From contig JBJHBT010000017.1 in the NCBI GenBank assembly GCA_050485645.1, positions 17,857 to 81,856 of the forward strand: a stretch of DNA of 64,000 bases, written 5' to 3'. How positions within the stretch are numbered: position 1 is the first letter of the stretch; each line of letters opens with the position of its first letter. The position numbers were made by a program, and so were the translations under genes. The notes below the pieces were generated by a model, which was not told where the DNA came from, did no database searches, and saw nothing but the letters and a program-made list of their open reading frames with translations. Below are positions 33,484 through 42,388 of the stretch, in pieces. Source of the DNA: JBJHBP01 sp050485645 (lineage in GTDB: Bacteria > Pseudomonadota > Gammaproteobacteria > Steroidobacterales > Rariloculaceae).

Positions 33484-34392
33484 ATGACTCAGCCTCCGAC
33501 AAGGCTCACAGAAACGCCTGTTTTTGAAACCAGCCTGCACAGTCTGCAAAGAATCGCCCGCGGGAAGGTGCGCGACATCTATCACGTGGATGAGCGCCAT
33601 CTGCTCATTATCGCGACCGATCGTATATCAGCGTTCGACGTGGTGCTACCGGACCCGGTGCCCGGCAAAGGCAAGGTACTGACAGCGATCTCGAAATTCT
33701 GGTTCGATCGACTCGCGCACATCATTCCCAACCACCTTACCGACATCACACCGGAAGACGTGCTCAGCGACGCGCGCGACCACGCAGTGGTACGCGATCG
33801 CGCGGTAGTGGTGCGCCGACTGCAGCCGCTGCCGATAGAAGCCGTGGTGCGAGGCTATCTGATCGGTTCCGGCTGGAAGGATTACTGCGGCTCTGGCCGG
33901 GTGTCTGGCGTGCCATTGCCACCGGGCATAGAGCTTGCCGAGCAGCTGCGTGAACCGATCTTCACGCCGAGCACCAAGGCGCCGCCGGGCGGGCATGACG
34001 AAAACATCACGATGGCCGATGTGAAGACTTGCATAGGCAGGGAACTCGCGGACCGCGTCGAGCAGGTATCGCTGCAGATCTACCGGGAGGCCAACGACTA
34101 TGCGCGCGGACGCGGCATCATCATAGCCGACACCAAGTTCGAGTTCGGCACCGATGATGGTGAACTGAAACTGATCGACGAACTGCTGACGCCGGATTCA
34201 TCGCGCTTCTGGCCGGCTGACAGTTACGAGCCCGGCGCCTCGCCAAAAAGCTTCGACAAACAGTACGTGCGGGACTATCTGGAAACCCTGGACTGGAACA
34301 AGTCAGCTCCGGGACCACGACTGCCGGAAGTCGTCATCGAGCGCACGCAGGAAAAGTATCTCGAGGCACTGCGCCGGCTGACGGCGGTATAG
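33484..34392 (+). CDS. purC: Phosphoribosylaminoimidazole-succinocarboxamide synthase
   Basis: 302 residues, the longer yeast-like SAICAR synthetase form rather than the about 237-residue enteric form. It joins aspartate to CAIR in purine synthesis. GKVRDIY, the ATDRISAFD motif and EAVVRGYLIGSGWKDY are conserved, with DTKFEFG near the C-terminus. The start at ATG 33484 lies just after the TTCACG repeats. purE-purK lie 3 kb downstream. Confidence 0.95.
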   Translation: MTQPPTRLTETPVFETSLHSLQRIARGKVRDIYHVDERHLLIIATDRISAFDVVLPDPVPGKGKVLTAISKFWFDRLAHIIPNHLTDITPEDVLSDARDHAVVRDRAVVVRRLQPLPIEAVVRGYLIGSGWKDYCGSGRVSGVPLPPGIELAEQLREPIFTPSTKAPPGGHDENITMADVKTCIGRELADRVEQVSLQIYREANDYARGRGIIIADTKFEFGTDDGELKLIDELLTPDSSRFWPADSYEPGASPKSFDKQYVRDYLETLDWNKSAPGPRLPEVVIERTQEKYLEALRRLTAV

Positions 34393-34421
34393 CAGCGGCG
34401 GTCGAACCGTCGCGACAGAGG

Positions 34422-35738
34422 ATGGAACGACTGCGCCGAAAATTCCTGCGATGGCTGTGGCGCTCCGAGCCCCGCAACCGGTTCGAGCAGGTTGCCACCA
34501 TCGCAACCCGACTTGCCTTCGCCCTGCTGCGCGATCTCAGGCACGGAGAGCTCAGCCTGCGCGCCATGAGTCTGGTCTACACGACCATGCTCGCCATCGT
34601 GCCACTGCTGTTTTTCAGTTTCTCGGTGCTGAGGAGCCTGGGCTTTCATCGCCAGCTCGAACCCATGCTGCTGAATTTTCTCGCGCCGCTGGGGCCGCGC
34701 GCGGAGGAGCTGAACGACACGGTCATGAGTTTCGTGGACAACGTCAGCGGCACCGCCCTGGCCAGTGTCAGTCTGGCACTGCTGCTGTACACCGCGCTGT
34801 CCATGGCACAGAAAGTCGAGGAGAGTCTGAACTTCGTCTGGCGAGTGGACCGGCCGCGCAGCTTCGCGCGACGCTTCAGCGAATACCTCACGGTGATGAT
34901 CGCCGGGCCGCTGCTGATGAGCGTGGCGATGGGCATCACGGCGGCGGTCTCCAGCACAGCGCTGATGGAAGCGCTGCGCGCCAGCGAGCCGTTCGGCAGC
35001 TGGCTGGCAGCGCTGACCGCAGTCGTACCCTACACACTGGTGGTGATGGCGTTCGCGTTCCTCTACAAGCTGGTGCCCAACACCCATGTGCGCCTGCCCG
35101 CGGCGCTGGCCGGCGGTCTGCTCGCGGGCATTCTGTGGGCTGGTGGCGGACGCCTGTTTGCGCAGTTCGTCGTCACGGCGACGCGCACCGAAGTCATCTA
35201 TTCGGGTTTCGCGATTGTGATCGTGGCCATGCTGTGGCTGTACCTGTCATGGCTGATTCTTCTGACCGGCGCTCAGCTCGCGTTCTATGTGCAGAATCCC
35301 GACTACCTGCGTTTCGGACAGCGCACGCCACGGGCATCCAATACGTTGCGTGAACGTCTGGCATTGAACACCATGCTCCTTGTCGCGCAGGACTTCGGCG
35401 CAGCCGGGCGCGGCTGGCGCGATGAGAGTCTGGCGCCGAGGCTGGGTGTGCCGCGCCACATACTGGAACCGGTTACCGCCGCGCTGACATCACGTGGACT
35501 GCTGGTCGCCTCCCGCGAAGGGCAGTGGCTGCCCGGCAGGGATCTGCGCCACATCACCCTGCTGGACGTACTCGCGGCGGTGCGCAGCACGGCGCTCGAC
35601 GGCGCCTCTTACCGCGGCCGACACTGGAGCCCGCTTGTCGTGCAACTGGGCGAGCGCATCGATCAGGCGATCGCCACCGAGCTCGGGGAAAAGACAATCG
35701 CCGATCTCGTCGACGAGGCTACTCGCCCGCAACCGTAA
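34422..35738 (+). CDS. YihY/BrkB family membrane protein
   Basis: 438 residues. Six hydrophobic helices between about 45 and 290 with the ELSLRAMSLVYTTMLAIVPLL opening place it in YihY/BrkB (once called RNase BN, a name not supported). The C-terminal 130 residues are soluble, with winged-helix-like character. Its 3' end overlaps pmbA, on the other strand, by 20 nt. Starts 29 nt after purC. Confidence 0.88.
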   Translation: MERLRRKFLRWLWRSEPRNRFEQVATIATRLAFALLRDLRHGELSLRAMSLVYTTMLAIVPLLFFSFSVLRSLGFHRQLEPMLLNFLAPLGPRAEELNDTVMSFVDNVSGTALASVSLALLLYTALSMAQKVEESLNFVWRVDRPRSFARRFSEYLTVMIAGPLLMSVAMGITAAVSSTALMEALRASEPFGSWLAALTAVVPYTLVVMAFAFLYKLVPNTHVRLPAALAGGLLAGILWAGGGRLFAQFVVTATRTEVIYSGFAIVIVAMLWLYLSWLILLTGAQLAFYVQNPDYLRFGQRTPRASNTLRERLALNTMLLVAQDFGAAGRGWRDESLAPRLGVPRHILEPVTAALTSRGLLVASREGQWLPGRDLRHITLLDVLAAVRSTALDGASYRGRHWSPLVVQLGERIDQAIATELGEKTIADLVDEATRPQP

Positions 35739-37050
35739 GGCCGTCGACCAGCACCGAACCGCAGCGAATCGCGCCGCGCGTGTCGCGGTCCGATCCGATA
35801 GCGCGGATATTGCGCAGCATCTCGCCGAGGTTGCCCGCGATCGTGACTTCGCTCACCGGATGACGCACCTCGCCCGACTCGACAAGAAACCCCGCCGCAC
35901 CGCGCGAATAGTCACCGGTGACGGTGTTCGCACCCTGCCCCAGCAGTTCACCGATCACGAACACTTCGCCACGATCAGCCATCAGCTGAAGCGGGTCGTC
36001 TTCGGTGGCGCTCACCGTGAGGTTGTGGACGCCACCGGCATTGCCGGTGGTTGCCAGACCCAGCCTTCGCGCCGAATAGCTGGACAGCACATAGCCCTGC
36101 AGTACGCCGTTGCTGACCAGGGCGCGCTGCCGTGTACCCACCCCTTCGGCGTCGTAAGGCGCACTGGCCATGGCACGCGCGATGAACGGGTCCTCATCGA
36201 TGTTGACGAAGTCCGGAAGCACCTGCTGACCGGCGGCACCGAGCAGAAACGATGCCTTGCGGTACTGACTGCTACCGCTGATGGCCGCCACCAGATGACT
36301 GAACAGGCCGCGCGCCTGCTCCGGAGGAAACAGCACCGGCATCACGCGTGTCTTGAGACGGCGGGCGCCAAGTCTGCGCACCGCGCGCCGGCCGGCCTCC
36401 TCGCCGATCTGCTCCGGCGAGGCAAGCCCCCCGGGCCAGCGCGCCACGTCGTACCAGTAGTCGCGCTCCAGTGAACTGCCGTCGCGCGCCACGACGCTGA
36501 CGCTGATCGAGTGGCTGCTGGTGGGATAGCCACCGAGAAACCCGTGCGAGTTTGCGTAGATGCGCAGACTGCTGCCAGTGGAAAGCGACGCACCTTCGGA
36601 ATTGTCGATGCGCCCATCCACCGCGCGAGCCGCCGCCTCGGTGCGTCGCGCCAGCTCCGCCGCCTCGTCCACGTCGATCGGCCACGGGTGACAGAGATCC
36701 AGATCCGGCGCGTCGCCGGCCATCAGCCCGGCATCGGCCAGGCCCGCGTGATGATCGGGCGCCGTGAACCTGGCAATGCTCAGCGCCTTGTCCACCGCCT
36801 CGGCCACCGCCTCGCGCGTAAACCTGGCCGTACTCGCCGACCCCTTGCGATTGCCCTTGTAGACCGTCACAGCAAGGCCCCGGTCGCGCTGGCGCTCCAC
36901 GGATTCCAGTTCACCCATGCGTACCGTAACGTTCAGGCCTTCGTCGAAACTGGCTCCGGCCTCCGCCTGATCAGCACCAAGCTTGCGAGCGCGTTCCACG
37001 GCATCGGCCGCGGCCGCTTCCAGTGACTGGCGGACAGCATCAAGATCCAT
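35719..37050 (-). CDS. pmbA: Metalloprotease-like subunit PmbA/TldE
   Basis: 443 residues. PmbA (TldE) pairs with TldD to form a heterodimeric peptidase acting on unfolded peptides such as microcin B17 precursor and CcdA; its partner tldD is at 41-42 kb. It lacks the HExxH that TldD carries, as expected. ATG 37050 is the family N-terminus; a longer frame reads antisense through purE. Convergent overlap with yihY at the 3' end. Confidence 0.92.
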   Translation of the reverse strand: MDLDAVRQSLEAAAADAVERARKLGADQAEAGASFDEGLNVTVRMGELESVERQRDRGLAVTVYKGNRKGSASTARFTREAVAEAVDKALSIARFTAPDHHAGLADAGLMAGDAPDLDLCHPWPIDVDEAAELARRTEAAARAVDGRIDNSEGASLSTGSSLRIYANSHGFLGGYPTSSHSISVSVVARDGSSLERDYWYDVARWPGGLASPEQIGEEAGRRAVRRLGARRLKTRVMPVLFPPEQARGLFSHLVAAISGSSQYRKASFLLGAAGQQVLPDFVNIDEDPFIARAMASAPYDAEGVGTRQRALVSNGVLQGYVLSSYSARRLGLATTGNAGGVHNLTVSATEDDPLQLMADRGEVFVIGELLGQGANTVTGDYSRGAAGFLVESGEVRHPVSEVTIAGNLGEMLRNIRAIGSDRDTRGAIRCGSVLVDGLTVAGE

Positions 37051-37095
37051 TGTGAGAAGGTTTCCGGCGAGATGAGAAGGCCATTCTAACTGCTG

Positions 37096-37101
37096 TACAA
37101 T
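37096..37101 (+). promoter_or_regulatory. -10-like TACAAT 6 nt before purE ATG
   Basis: TACAAT, then 6 nt, then ATG 37108: another candidate leaderless start. The -35 position is weak. Confidence 0.4.
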
Positions 37102-37107
37102 GCATCG

Positions 37108-37623
37108 ATGAAACCGCAGACGGTCAACCCGCTGGTCGGCGTCATCATGGGGTCGGTATCCGACTGGTCTACGATGCGCCACACAGCCGACACTCTGGAG
37201 TCGCTTTCGATACCACACGAAGTCAGGGTGGTGTCCGCCCATCGCACACCCGATCTGCTGTTCGAGTACGCGGCATCGGCACGCGGGCGCGGACTGATGG
37301 TGCTGATCGCCGGTGCCGGCGGCGCAGCGCATCTGCCCGGCATGACCGCGGCTAAGACGGATCTTCCGGTGCTTGGCGTGCCAGTGGAATCGCGCGCACT
37401 CAACGGCCTGGACTCACTGCTCTCCATCGTGCAGATGCCCGGCGGCATCCCGGTGGCCACGCTGGCCATCGGCAAGCCCGGCGCGATCAATGCGGCGCTG
37501 CTGGCCGCGGCGATACTCGCCGGTCACGATTCCGACATCGCCACGGCGCTGGCCGCATTCCGGCGGAATCAGACCGACAATGTGCTGAGCTGTCCGGATC
37601 CGCGCGATGCCGGTGCCGGCTAG
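37108..37623 (+). CDS. purE: 5-(carboxyamino)imidazole ribonucleotide mutase
   Basis: 171 residues of class I PurE: GVIMGSVSDW, VSAHRTP and IAGAGGAAHLPGM are all present. It converts N5-CAIR to CAIR in purine synthesis, using the product of PurK. Its 3' end overlaps purK by 17 nt. Confidence 0.96.
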   Translation: MKPQTVNPLVGVIMGSVSDWSTMRHTADTLESLSIPHEVRVVSAHRTPDLLFEYAASARGRGLMVLIAGAGGAAHLPGMTAAKTDLPVLGVPVESRALNGLDSLLSIVQMPGGIPVATLAIGKPGAINAALLAAAILAGHDSDIATALAAFRRNQTDNVLSCPDPRDAGAG

Positions 37624-38749
37624 TCGCACCGACGACGCCGGCGCAACGACATTGAACGCTCCGACCATAGGCATCATCGGTGCCGGACAGCTGGGCCGCA
37701 TGATGGCACTGGCCGCCTATCCACTGGGTGCCCGGATCATGTTCCTGGATCAAAGCGGGGATTCCCCCGGCGGACAGGTCGGCCACATCATGACAGCAAA
37801 CATCGACGATACCGCGGCGTTGCTCAGGCTCGCCGATGCCGTGGATGTCGTGACCATCGACATCGAGAACGTTCCCGTCGAAGCGCTGGACGCGGTGGCG
37901 CATCACGCCAATCTGTATCCGCCCGCCGCCGCGATCGCAGCGGCACAGGACCGCCTCACCGAAAAGGAACTGTTTGCTTCGCTGGGCATCCCCACTGTTC
38001 CCTTCGTGGCGATAACCCGTCCCGAAGACCTCGACCGCGCGACAACACTGGGCTGGCCGCTGGTGCTCAAAACACGCCGGCTGGGCTATGACGGACGTGG
38101 TCAGCATCTGGTTCGCGGCAGATCCGAGCTGGAGAGCGCCTGGCGCGAGCTGCGCAACGTACCGGCAATTGCCGAGGCATGGATCCGGTTCGACCGCGAA
38201 GTGTCGCTGGTCGGCGTGTACGGCGCCGACGGTGAACGGCGCTTCTATCCCCTGGCAGAGAACGTGCACCACCAGGGACAGCTGTACTCGACAGTTGCGC
38301 CCTTCGACGATCCGCAGCTGCAGGCCACGGCCGAGCGCTGGCTCAATGCGGTGGCGGACCGGTTCCGCTACCGCGGCGTGCTGACGGTGGAATTTTTCCA
38401 TACCGACGCCGGCCTGCTCGTGAACGAGATGGCGCCACGGGTGCACAACAGCGGTCACTGGACCATCGAGGGTGCCGACACCAGTCAGTTCGAGAATCAC
38501 ATTCGTGCCGTGCTGGGCTGGCCGCTGGGCAGTACCGCACCACGCGGGCACGCCGCCATGCTCAACCTGATCGGCAGTCTGCCGCCACCACAGCAACTGC
38601 TCGCCATGCCCGGACTGCATTTCCACGACTATGGCAAGTCCGCCCGCGCGGCCCGCAAGGTGGGACACTGCACCATCGTCGACAGCGATCGGAGGCGCCT
38701 GCTGCGGCGACTCGGCGAGCTGCGACAGACGATCGGCCCGGCCCAGTGA
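37607..38749 (+). CDS. purK: 5-(carboxyamino)imidazole ribonucleotide synthase
   Basis: 380-residue ATP-grasp enzyme making N5-CAIR from AIR, ATP and bicarbonate. IGIIGAGQLGRMM, LKTRRLGYDGRGQ and the NEMAPRVHNSGHWT signature are clear. ATG 37607 overlaps purE; a TTG 15 codons later is closer to the conserved region and is an alternative start. Confidence 0.95.
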   Translation: MPVPASRTDDAGATTLNAPTIGIIGAGQLGRMMALAAYPLGARIMFLDQSGDSPGGQVGHIMTANIDDTAALLRLADAVDVVTIDIENVPVEALDAVAHHANLYPPAAAIAAAQDRLTEKELFASLGIPTVPFVAITRPEDLDRATTLGWPLVLKTRRLGYDGRGQHLVRGRSELESAWRELRNVPAIAEAWIRFDREVSLVGVYGADGERRFYPLAENVHHQGQLYSTVAPFDDPQLQATAERWLNAVADRFRYRGVLTVEFFHTDAGLLVNEMAPRVHNSGHWTIEGADTSQFENHIRAVLGWPLGSTAPRGHAAMLNLIGSLPPPQQLLAMPGLHFHDYGKSARAARKVGHCTIVDSDRRRLLRRLGELRQTIGPAQ

Positions 38750-38820
38750 TGCCGTTCCTCGTATCGCCGGTACGTTTGTATTAGGCTTCGGAGGCCTGAC
38801 ACGGAGCTTTCTGTTAGCCG

Positions 38821-40245
38821 ATGTATTGCCAGCTGTTCAAGCTACGCGAGCCGCCGTTCCGACTGACGCCGGATCCGCAGTTCCTTTTCGCGAGCAAGCA
38901 GCATGCCCGCGCGAAAGCCTATATGGAATCCACCATATGGCTGGCGGACGGGTTCGTGGTGGTGACCGGTGAGATCGGCTCCGGAAAGACCACGCTGATC
39001 GAGAGTTTTCTCGACGAGCTTCCCGACGACGTCGTCCTGGCGCATATCAGCCAGACCCAGCTGTCCCCGGTGGAGTTTCTCCAGGCGTTGCTGGTGGAGT
39101 TCGGCTACAAGCCGTTCCACGAACGCAAGATCGAGCTGCTGTCCATGCTGCGCGACTTCCTGGTGGAGCAGTACGCGAACAGGAAGAAGGTTCTGCTGAT
39201 CATCGATGAGGCACAGAACCTCTCCCGCAAGGTGCTCGAGGAAGTGCGGATGCTGTCGGGCATCGAAGCGCAGAAGGAAAAGCTCCTGCGCATCATTCTC
39301 GCCGGCCAGCCGGAGCTTTCCGACAAGCTGGATTCTCCCCGCCTGGAGCAGCTGGCCCAGCGCGTACGCCTGCGCTTTCACCTGAGCACGCTATCGAAGC
39401 GTGAAACCCGCGAGTACATCCGCCACCGCCTTGAAGTCGCCGGTGCGGAGGGACGAAGCATCTTCGACGACGACGCCATCGACATGGTGTTCCGCTATAC
39501 CGGCGGCGTGCCCAGGCTCACGAACATTCTCTGTGACACGGCCATGCTGTGCGCATTCGCGGAAGGTCAGGACACCGTCAATGAGGGGCTGATACAGTCC
39601 GCCGTCGACGAACTCCAGTGGGTGGAGTACACCGAAAGACGTCGCGAAAAGGAACCGCAACTCGAATCCACCGGCCAGTACGAACAGAGCGGCACGCTTT
39701 CCGCCGGTCGGTTCGAGGTCATGTTCGGTGATCAGTTCGTTACCGAATTCATCGTGCCTTTCGGTCGCAGTGTACTCGGGCGCACTTCCGAGAATGACTT
39801 CCAGATCCGCAGCAAGTTCGTATCACGACACCACGCGCAGATTACGGCGGAACGTGACAGGATTGTGATCAAGGATCTGAACAGCACCAACGGCATCGTG
39901 GTGCGTCAGCGCCGGGTCAAGAGCCACGTACTCGCGGATGGCGACCTGATACAGCTTGGTGAGCACAGGCTGCTGTTTCGCCGCATGAACCAGATGTCCG
40001 CGCCGGCGGCCGACTGGAGCGAGGATGAAGAGCAGGACGAACATTGCGCCACCTATGTTCACGCCGACGATGAACACGGTGTCGACACCCCCGCCGATGC
40101 CGATGCCGATGCCGATGCCGATGCCGATGCCGAATCAGCCAGCGGCCACGATACCGGTGAAGTCAACGCGGGAGCAGAAGAAAAAGCCAGGGAGGAAGAA
40201 GCGAATACCGCCTCCGAACGCGTACTGGAAAAGCAGGCCCGGTAG
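38821..40245 (+). CDS. ExeA/GspA-type AAA ATPase fused to an FHA domain
   Basis: 474 residues. The N-terminal MYCQLFKLREPPFRLTPDP is typical of ExeA-family ATPases; Walker A GEIGSGKTT is at 50-58 and Walker B LLIIDEAQ has D129-E130. After the AAA lid comes a forkhead-associated domain (about 310-390) with GR, SRHH and the NSTNG phosphothreonine-binding motifs, then an acidic low-complexity tail with an Ala-Asp repeat. ExeA proteins usually carry a peptidoglycan-binding domain instead of FHA, so phosphorylation-dependent partner binding is inferred. Encoded alone, 72 nt after purK. Confidence 0.85.
   Translation: MYCQLFKLREPPFRLTPDPQFLFASKQHARAKAYMESTIWLADGFVVVTGEIGSGKTTLIESFLDELPDDVVLAHISQTQLSPVEFLQALLVEFGYKPFHERKIELLSMLRDFLVEQYANRKKVLLIIDEAQNLSRKVLEEVRMLSGIEAQKEKLLRIILAGQPELSDKLDSPRLEQLAQRVRLRFHLSTLSKRETREYIRHRLEVAGAEGRSIFDDDAIDMVFRYTGGVPRLTNILCDTAMLCAFAEGQDTVNEGLIQSAVDELQWVEYTERRREKEPQLESTGQYEQSGTLSAGRFEVMFGDQFVTEFIVPFGRSVLGRTSENDFQIRSKFVSRHHAQITAERDRIVIKDLNSTNGIVVRQRRVKSHVLADGDLIQLGEHRLLFRRMNQMSAPAADWSEDEEQDEHCATYVHADDEHGVDTPADADADADADADAESASGHDTGEVNAGAEEKAREEEANTASERVLEKQAR
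40093..40128 (+). repeat. (GCCGAT)6 hexanucleotide tandem repeat in the ATPase-FHA gene
   Basis: Six perfect copies of GCCGAT encode Ala-Asp repeats in the C-terminal tail; a seventh degenerate unit (GCCGAA) follows. Changes in copy number would stay in frame. Confidence 0.95.
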
Positions 40246-40263
40246 CCTGAGTCCGACAGGCCG

Positions 40264-40542
40264 CTAGCGTCGACGCACATCCTGTCGCGACGGCGTCGCA
40301 CCGCCCGACTGCCGACCCGAAGCCTCGGCGACGGGCCGTCCTGACGCCTCGTGTCGCGCCCTGAGCATGTGTTTCAGGAGTGAGGGCTCCCAGGCATCGA
40401 TAGCCAGCCGCGCACGGTCCTCGTGGCTCAGCCCTCTGATCAGCGTGTCATCGCCGGGGGCCTTTCCGCCCGACGCCCTGGCATCACCAGCCTGTCTGCC
40501 GGAACTCCCGGTCTGTCTGCGGAGATTCGATGCGGATTTCAT
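40264..40542 (-). CDS. Small hypothetical protein
   Basis: 92 residues from ATG 40542, rich in Arg, Ser, Gly and Ala, with one ordered-looking segment (DDTLIRGLSHEDRARLAIDAW, approximate description). I do not recognise the family. A longer start at 40638 would overlap the neighbouring small gene. It lies 52 nt after the 57-residue gene and 18 nt from the convergent ATPase-FHA gene. Confidence 0.45.
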   Translation of the reverse strand: MKSASNLRRQTGSSGRQAGDARASGGKAPGDDTLIRGLSHEDRARLAIDAWEPSLLKHMLRARHEASGRPVAEASGRQSGGATPSRQDVRRR

Positions 40543-40594
40543 CAGGTGACTGGCTGCTGGCGGTATCAGACCGGGTAGTGCGTGGCTCGCGCTG

Positions 40595-40768
40595 CTAGTT
40601 GCGACGGCGGCCAAGCAGCATGCCGAGCAGCCGTACAAAGGGATTCTGCTCCAACCCGTCGACGCTCAGATCCGGGTCGTTGTCGGCCTGGCTGGCGAGC
40701 CACTGCTCGTCGGCACCCGACAGCGGCGGGCGAAACTCCAGGTCCGTCATCGTGTCGTCATATCGCAT
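40595..40768 (-). CDS. 57-residue hypothetical protein
   Basis: An ORF of 57 residues from ATG 40768 to TAG 40595. The N-terminal half is acidic with PPLSGADEQWLASQ; the C-terminal half is NPFVRLLGMLLGRRRN, an amphipathic segment with a basic end. Codon use matches its neighbours. It lies downstream of tldD on the same strand. No function can be assigned. Confidence 0.5.
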   Translation of the reverse strand: MRYDDTMTDLEFRPPLSGADEQWLASQADNDPDLSVDGLEQNPFVRLLGMLLGRRRN

Positions 40769-40883
40769 CGCATGCCTGCCGTGAACCAGTGGGTGTCTGT
40801 GAAAGGTAGGCTCATGGCCGGATCAATGCAGTGAACCACATCACAGGCCCGTGCCACGGGCGGCCGGTCTGCGGACGCGCGGC

Positions 40884-42380
40884 TCAGGTCTGTGTACCGC
40901 CCACCGTCAGCGAGTCCACCTTCAGGGTCGGCTGACCGACGCCCACGGGCACGGACTGCCCCTCCTTGCCGCAGACACCAATGCCGGGGTCCAGCTCCAG
41001 GTCATTGCCGACCATCGACACCATGGTCAGCACCTGTGGCCCGTTGCCGATCAGCATGGCGCCCTTGATCGGCGCACCCTTGCGGCCGTTCTCGATCATG
41101 TACGCCTCGCTGGCCGAGAACACGAACTTGCCCGACGTGATGTCGACCTGCCCACCGCCGAAGTTCGGCGCGTAGATACCACGCGACACCGACGCGATGA
41201 TTTCCTCCGGATCGTAGGACCCGGGGAGCATGTAGGTGTTGGTCATGCGCGGCATCGGCATATGCGCATAGGATTCGCGTCGCGCATTGCCGGTGGGTGA
41301 TACGCCCATCAGCCGCGCATTGAGCTTGTCCTGCATGTAACTGCGCAGCACGCCATTCTCGATCAGCGTATTGCAGCGCGACGGCGTCCCCTCGTCGTCG
41401 ATGTTCAGCGACCCGCGACGGCCCGGCAGCGTACCGTCGTCCACCACGGTGCACTGCGACGCTGCGACACGTTCGCCGATGCGACCGGCGAACGCCGACG
41501 TGCCCTTGCGATTGAAGTCGCCTTCCAGACCGTGGCCGATCGCCTCATGGAGCAGCACGCCCGGCCAGCCGGCGCCCAGCACCACCGGCAGCACACCGGC
41601 CGGTGCCGCGATCGCCTCCATGTTCACCGTTGCCTGACGCACCGCTTCGGCAGCCATGGCCGCCCGATAGTCGGCCGACGTGAACATCGTGAAATCCGTA
41701 CGGCCGCCGCCACCGGCAAACCCCTGCTCGCGTCGGCCGTTGCGCTCCATGATCACGGACAAGTTGAGCCGCACCAACGGGCGCACGTCGGCGGCCAGCG
41801 TACCGTCCGATCCGCGCACCAGGATCACTTCGTAAACGCCGGCAAGACTGCCTGTCACCTGCACCACCCGTTCGTCGAGTGCCCTGGCGCGACGATCCAG
41901 ATCGGCCAGCAGTTCAACCTTTTCGCTGTCAGTCAGACTGCCCAGCGGATCCATCGCCGGATACAGCGACCGGCCACCATCGCGACGCGCCACCTGATAG
42001 CTGCCGTCACCGCGAGTGCGCGCGATGGCACGCGCCGCCCCCACCGCTTCCATCAGCGATGAAGTATCGAGCTGATCGGAGTACGCGAATCCGGTGCGAT
42101 CGCCGCTGACGGCACGCACACCCACACCCTGATCCACGCTGTGCACGCCTTCGCGCACGATGCCGTCGTCCACGGACCATGCTTCATAGCGCGTCATCTG
42201 CAGATACAGATCGGCATAGTCGAGCTGGCGTGACATCAGCGCACCCAGCGCCCTGTCGAGCGCATGCAGGTCCAGCTCCGCCGGCGCCAGCACCAGCTGT
42301 TCGGCCAGTGACAGTGTCTCGGCCCCGGTTGGCGGGGTCGCGGCGATGGTCATGGTGGAATTCTGCGTGCTCATTGGCAT
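40884..42380 (-). CDS. tldD: Metalloprotease TldD
   Basis: 498 residues. The active subunit of the TldD-TldE peptidase, carrying the zinc motif HEAIGHGLEGDF (HExxxH) and the C-terminal GGTQT end typical of TldD. Pairs with PmbA encoded at 36 kb. Last large gene of the maf-rng-yhdP-nit-tldD series, starting 8 nt after nit. Confidence 0.96.
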   Translation of the reverse strand: MPMSTQNSTMTIAATPPTGAETLSLAEQLVLAPAELDLHALDRALGALMSRQLDYADLYLQMTRYEAWSVDDGIVREGVHSVDQGVGVRAVSGDRTGFAYSDQLDTSSLMEAVGAARAIARTRGDGSYQVARRDGGRSLYPAMDPLGSLTDSEKVELLADLDRRARALDERVVQVTGSLAGVYEVILVRGSDGTLAADVRPLVRLNLSVIMERNGRREQGFAGGGGRTDFTMFTSADYRAAMAAEAVRQATVNMEAIAAPAGVLPVVLGAGWPGVLLHEAIGHGLEGDFNRKGTSAFAGRIGERVAASQCTVVDDGTLPGRRGSLNIDDEGTPSRCNTLIENGVLRSYMQDKLNARLMGVSPTGNARRESYAHMPMPRMTNTYMLPGSYDPEEIIASVSRGIYAPNFGGGQVDITSGKFVFSASEAYMIENGRKGAPIKGAMLIGNGPQVLTMVSMVGNDLELDPGIGVCGKEGQSVPVGVGQPTLKVDSLTVGGTQT

Positions 42381-42388
42381 GGAGGCCT

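Noticed and set aside
40093..40128. The GCCGAT repeat as a CRISPR-like array
   Set aside because: Contiguous hexamers without spacers, inside a gene.
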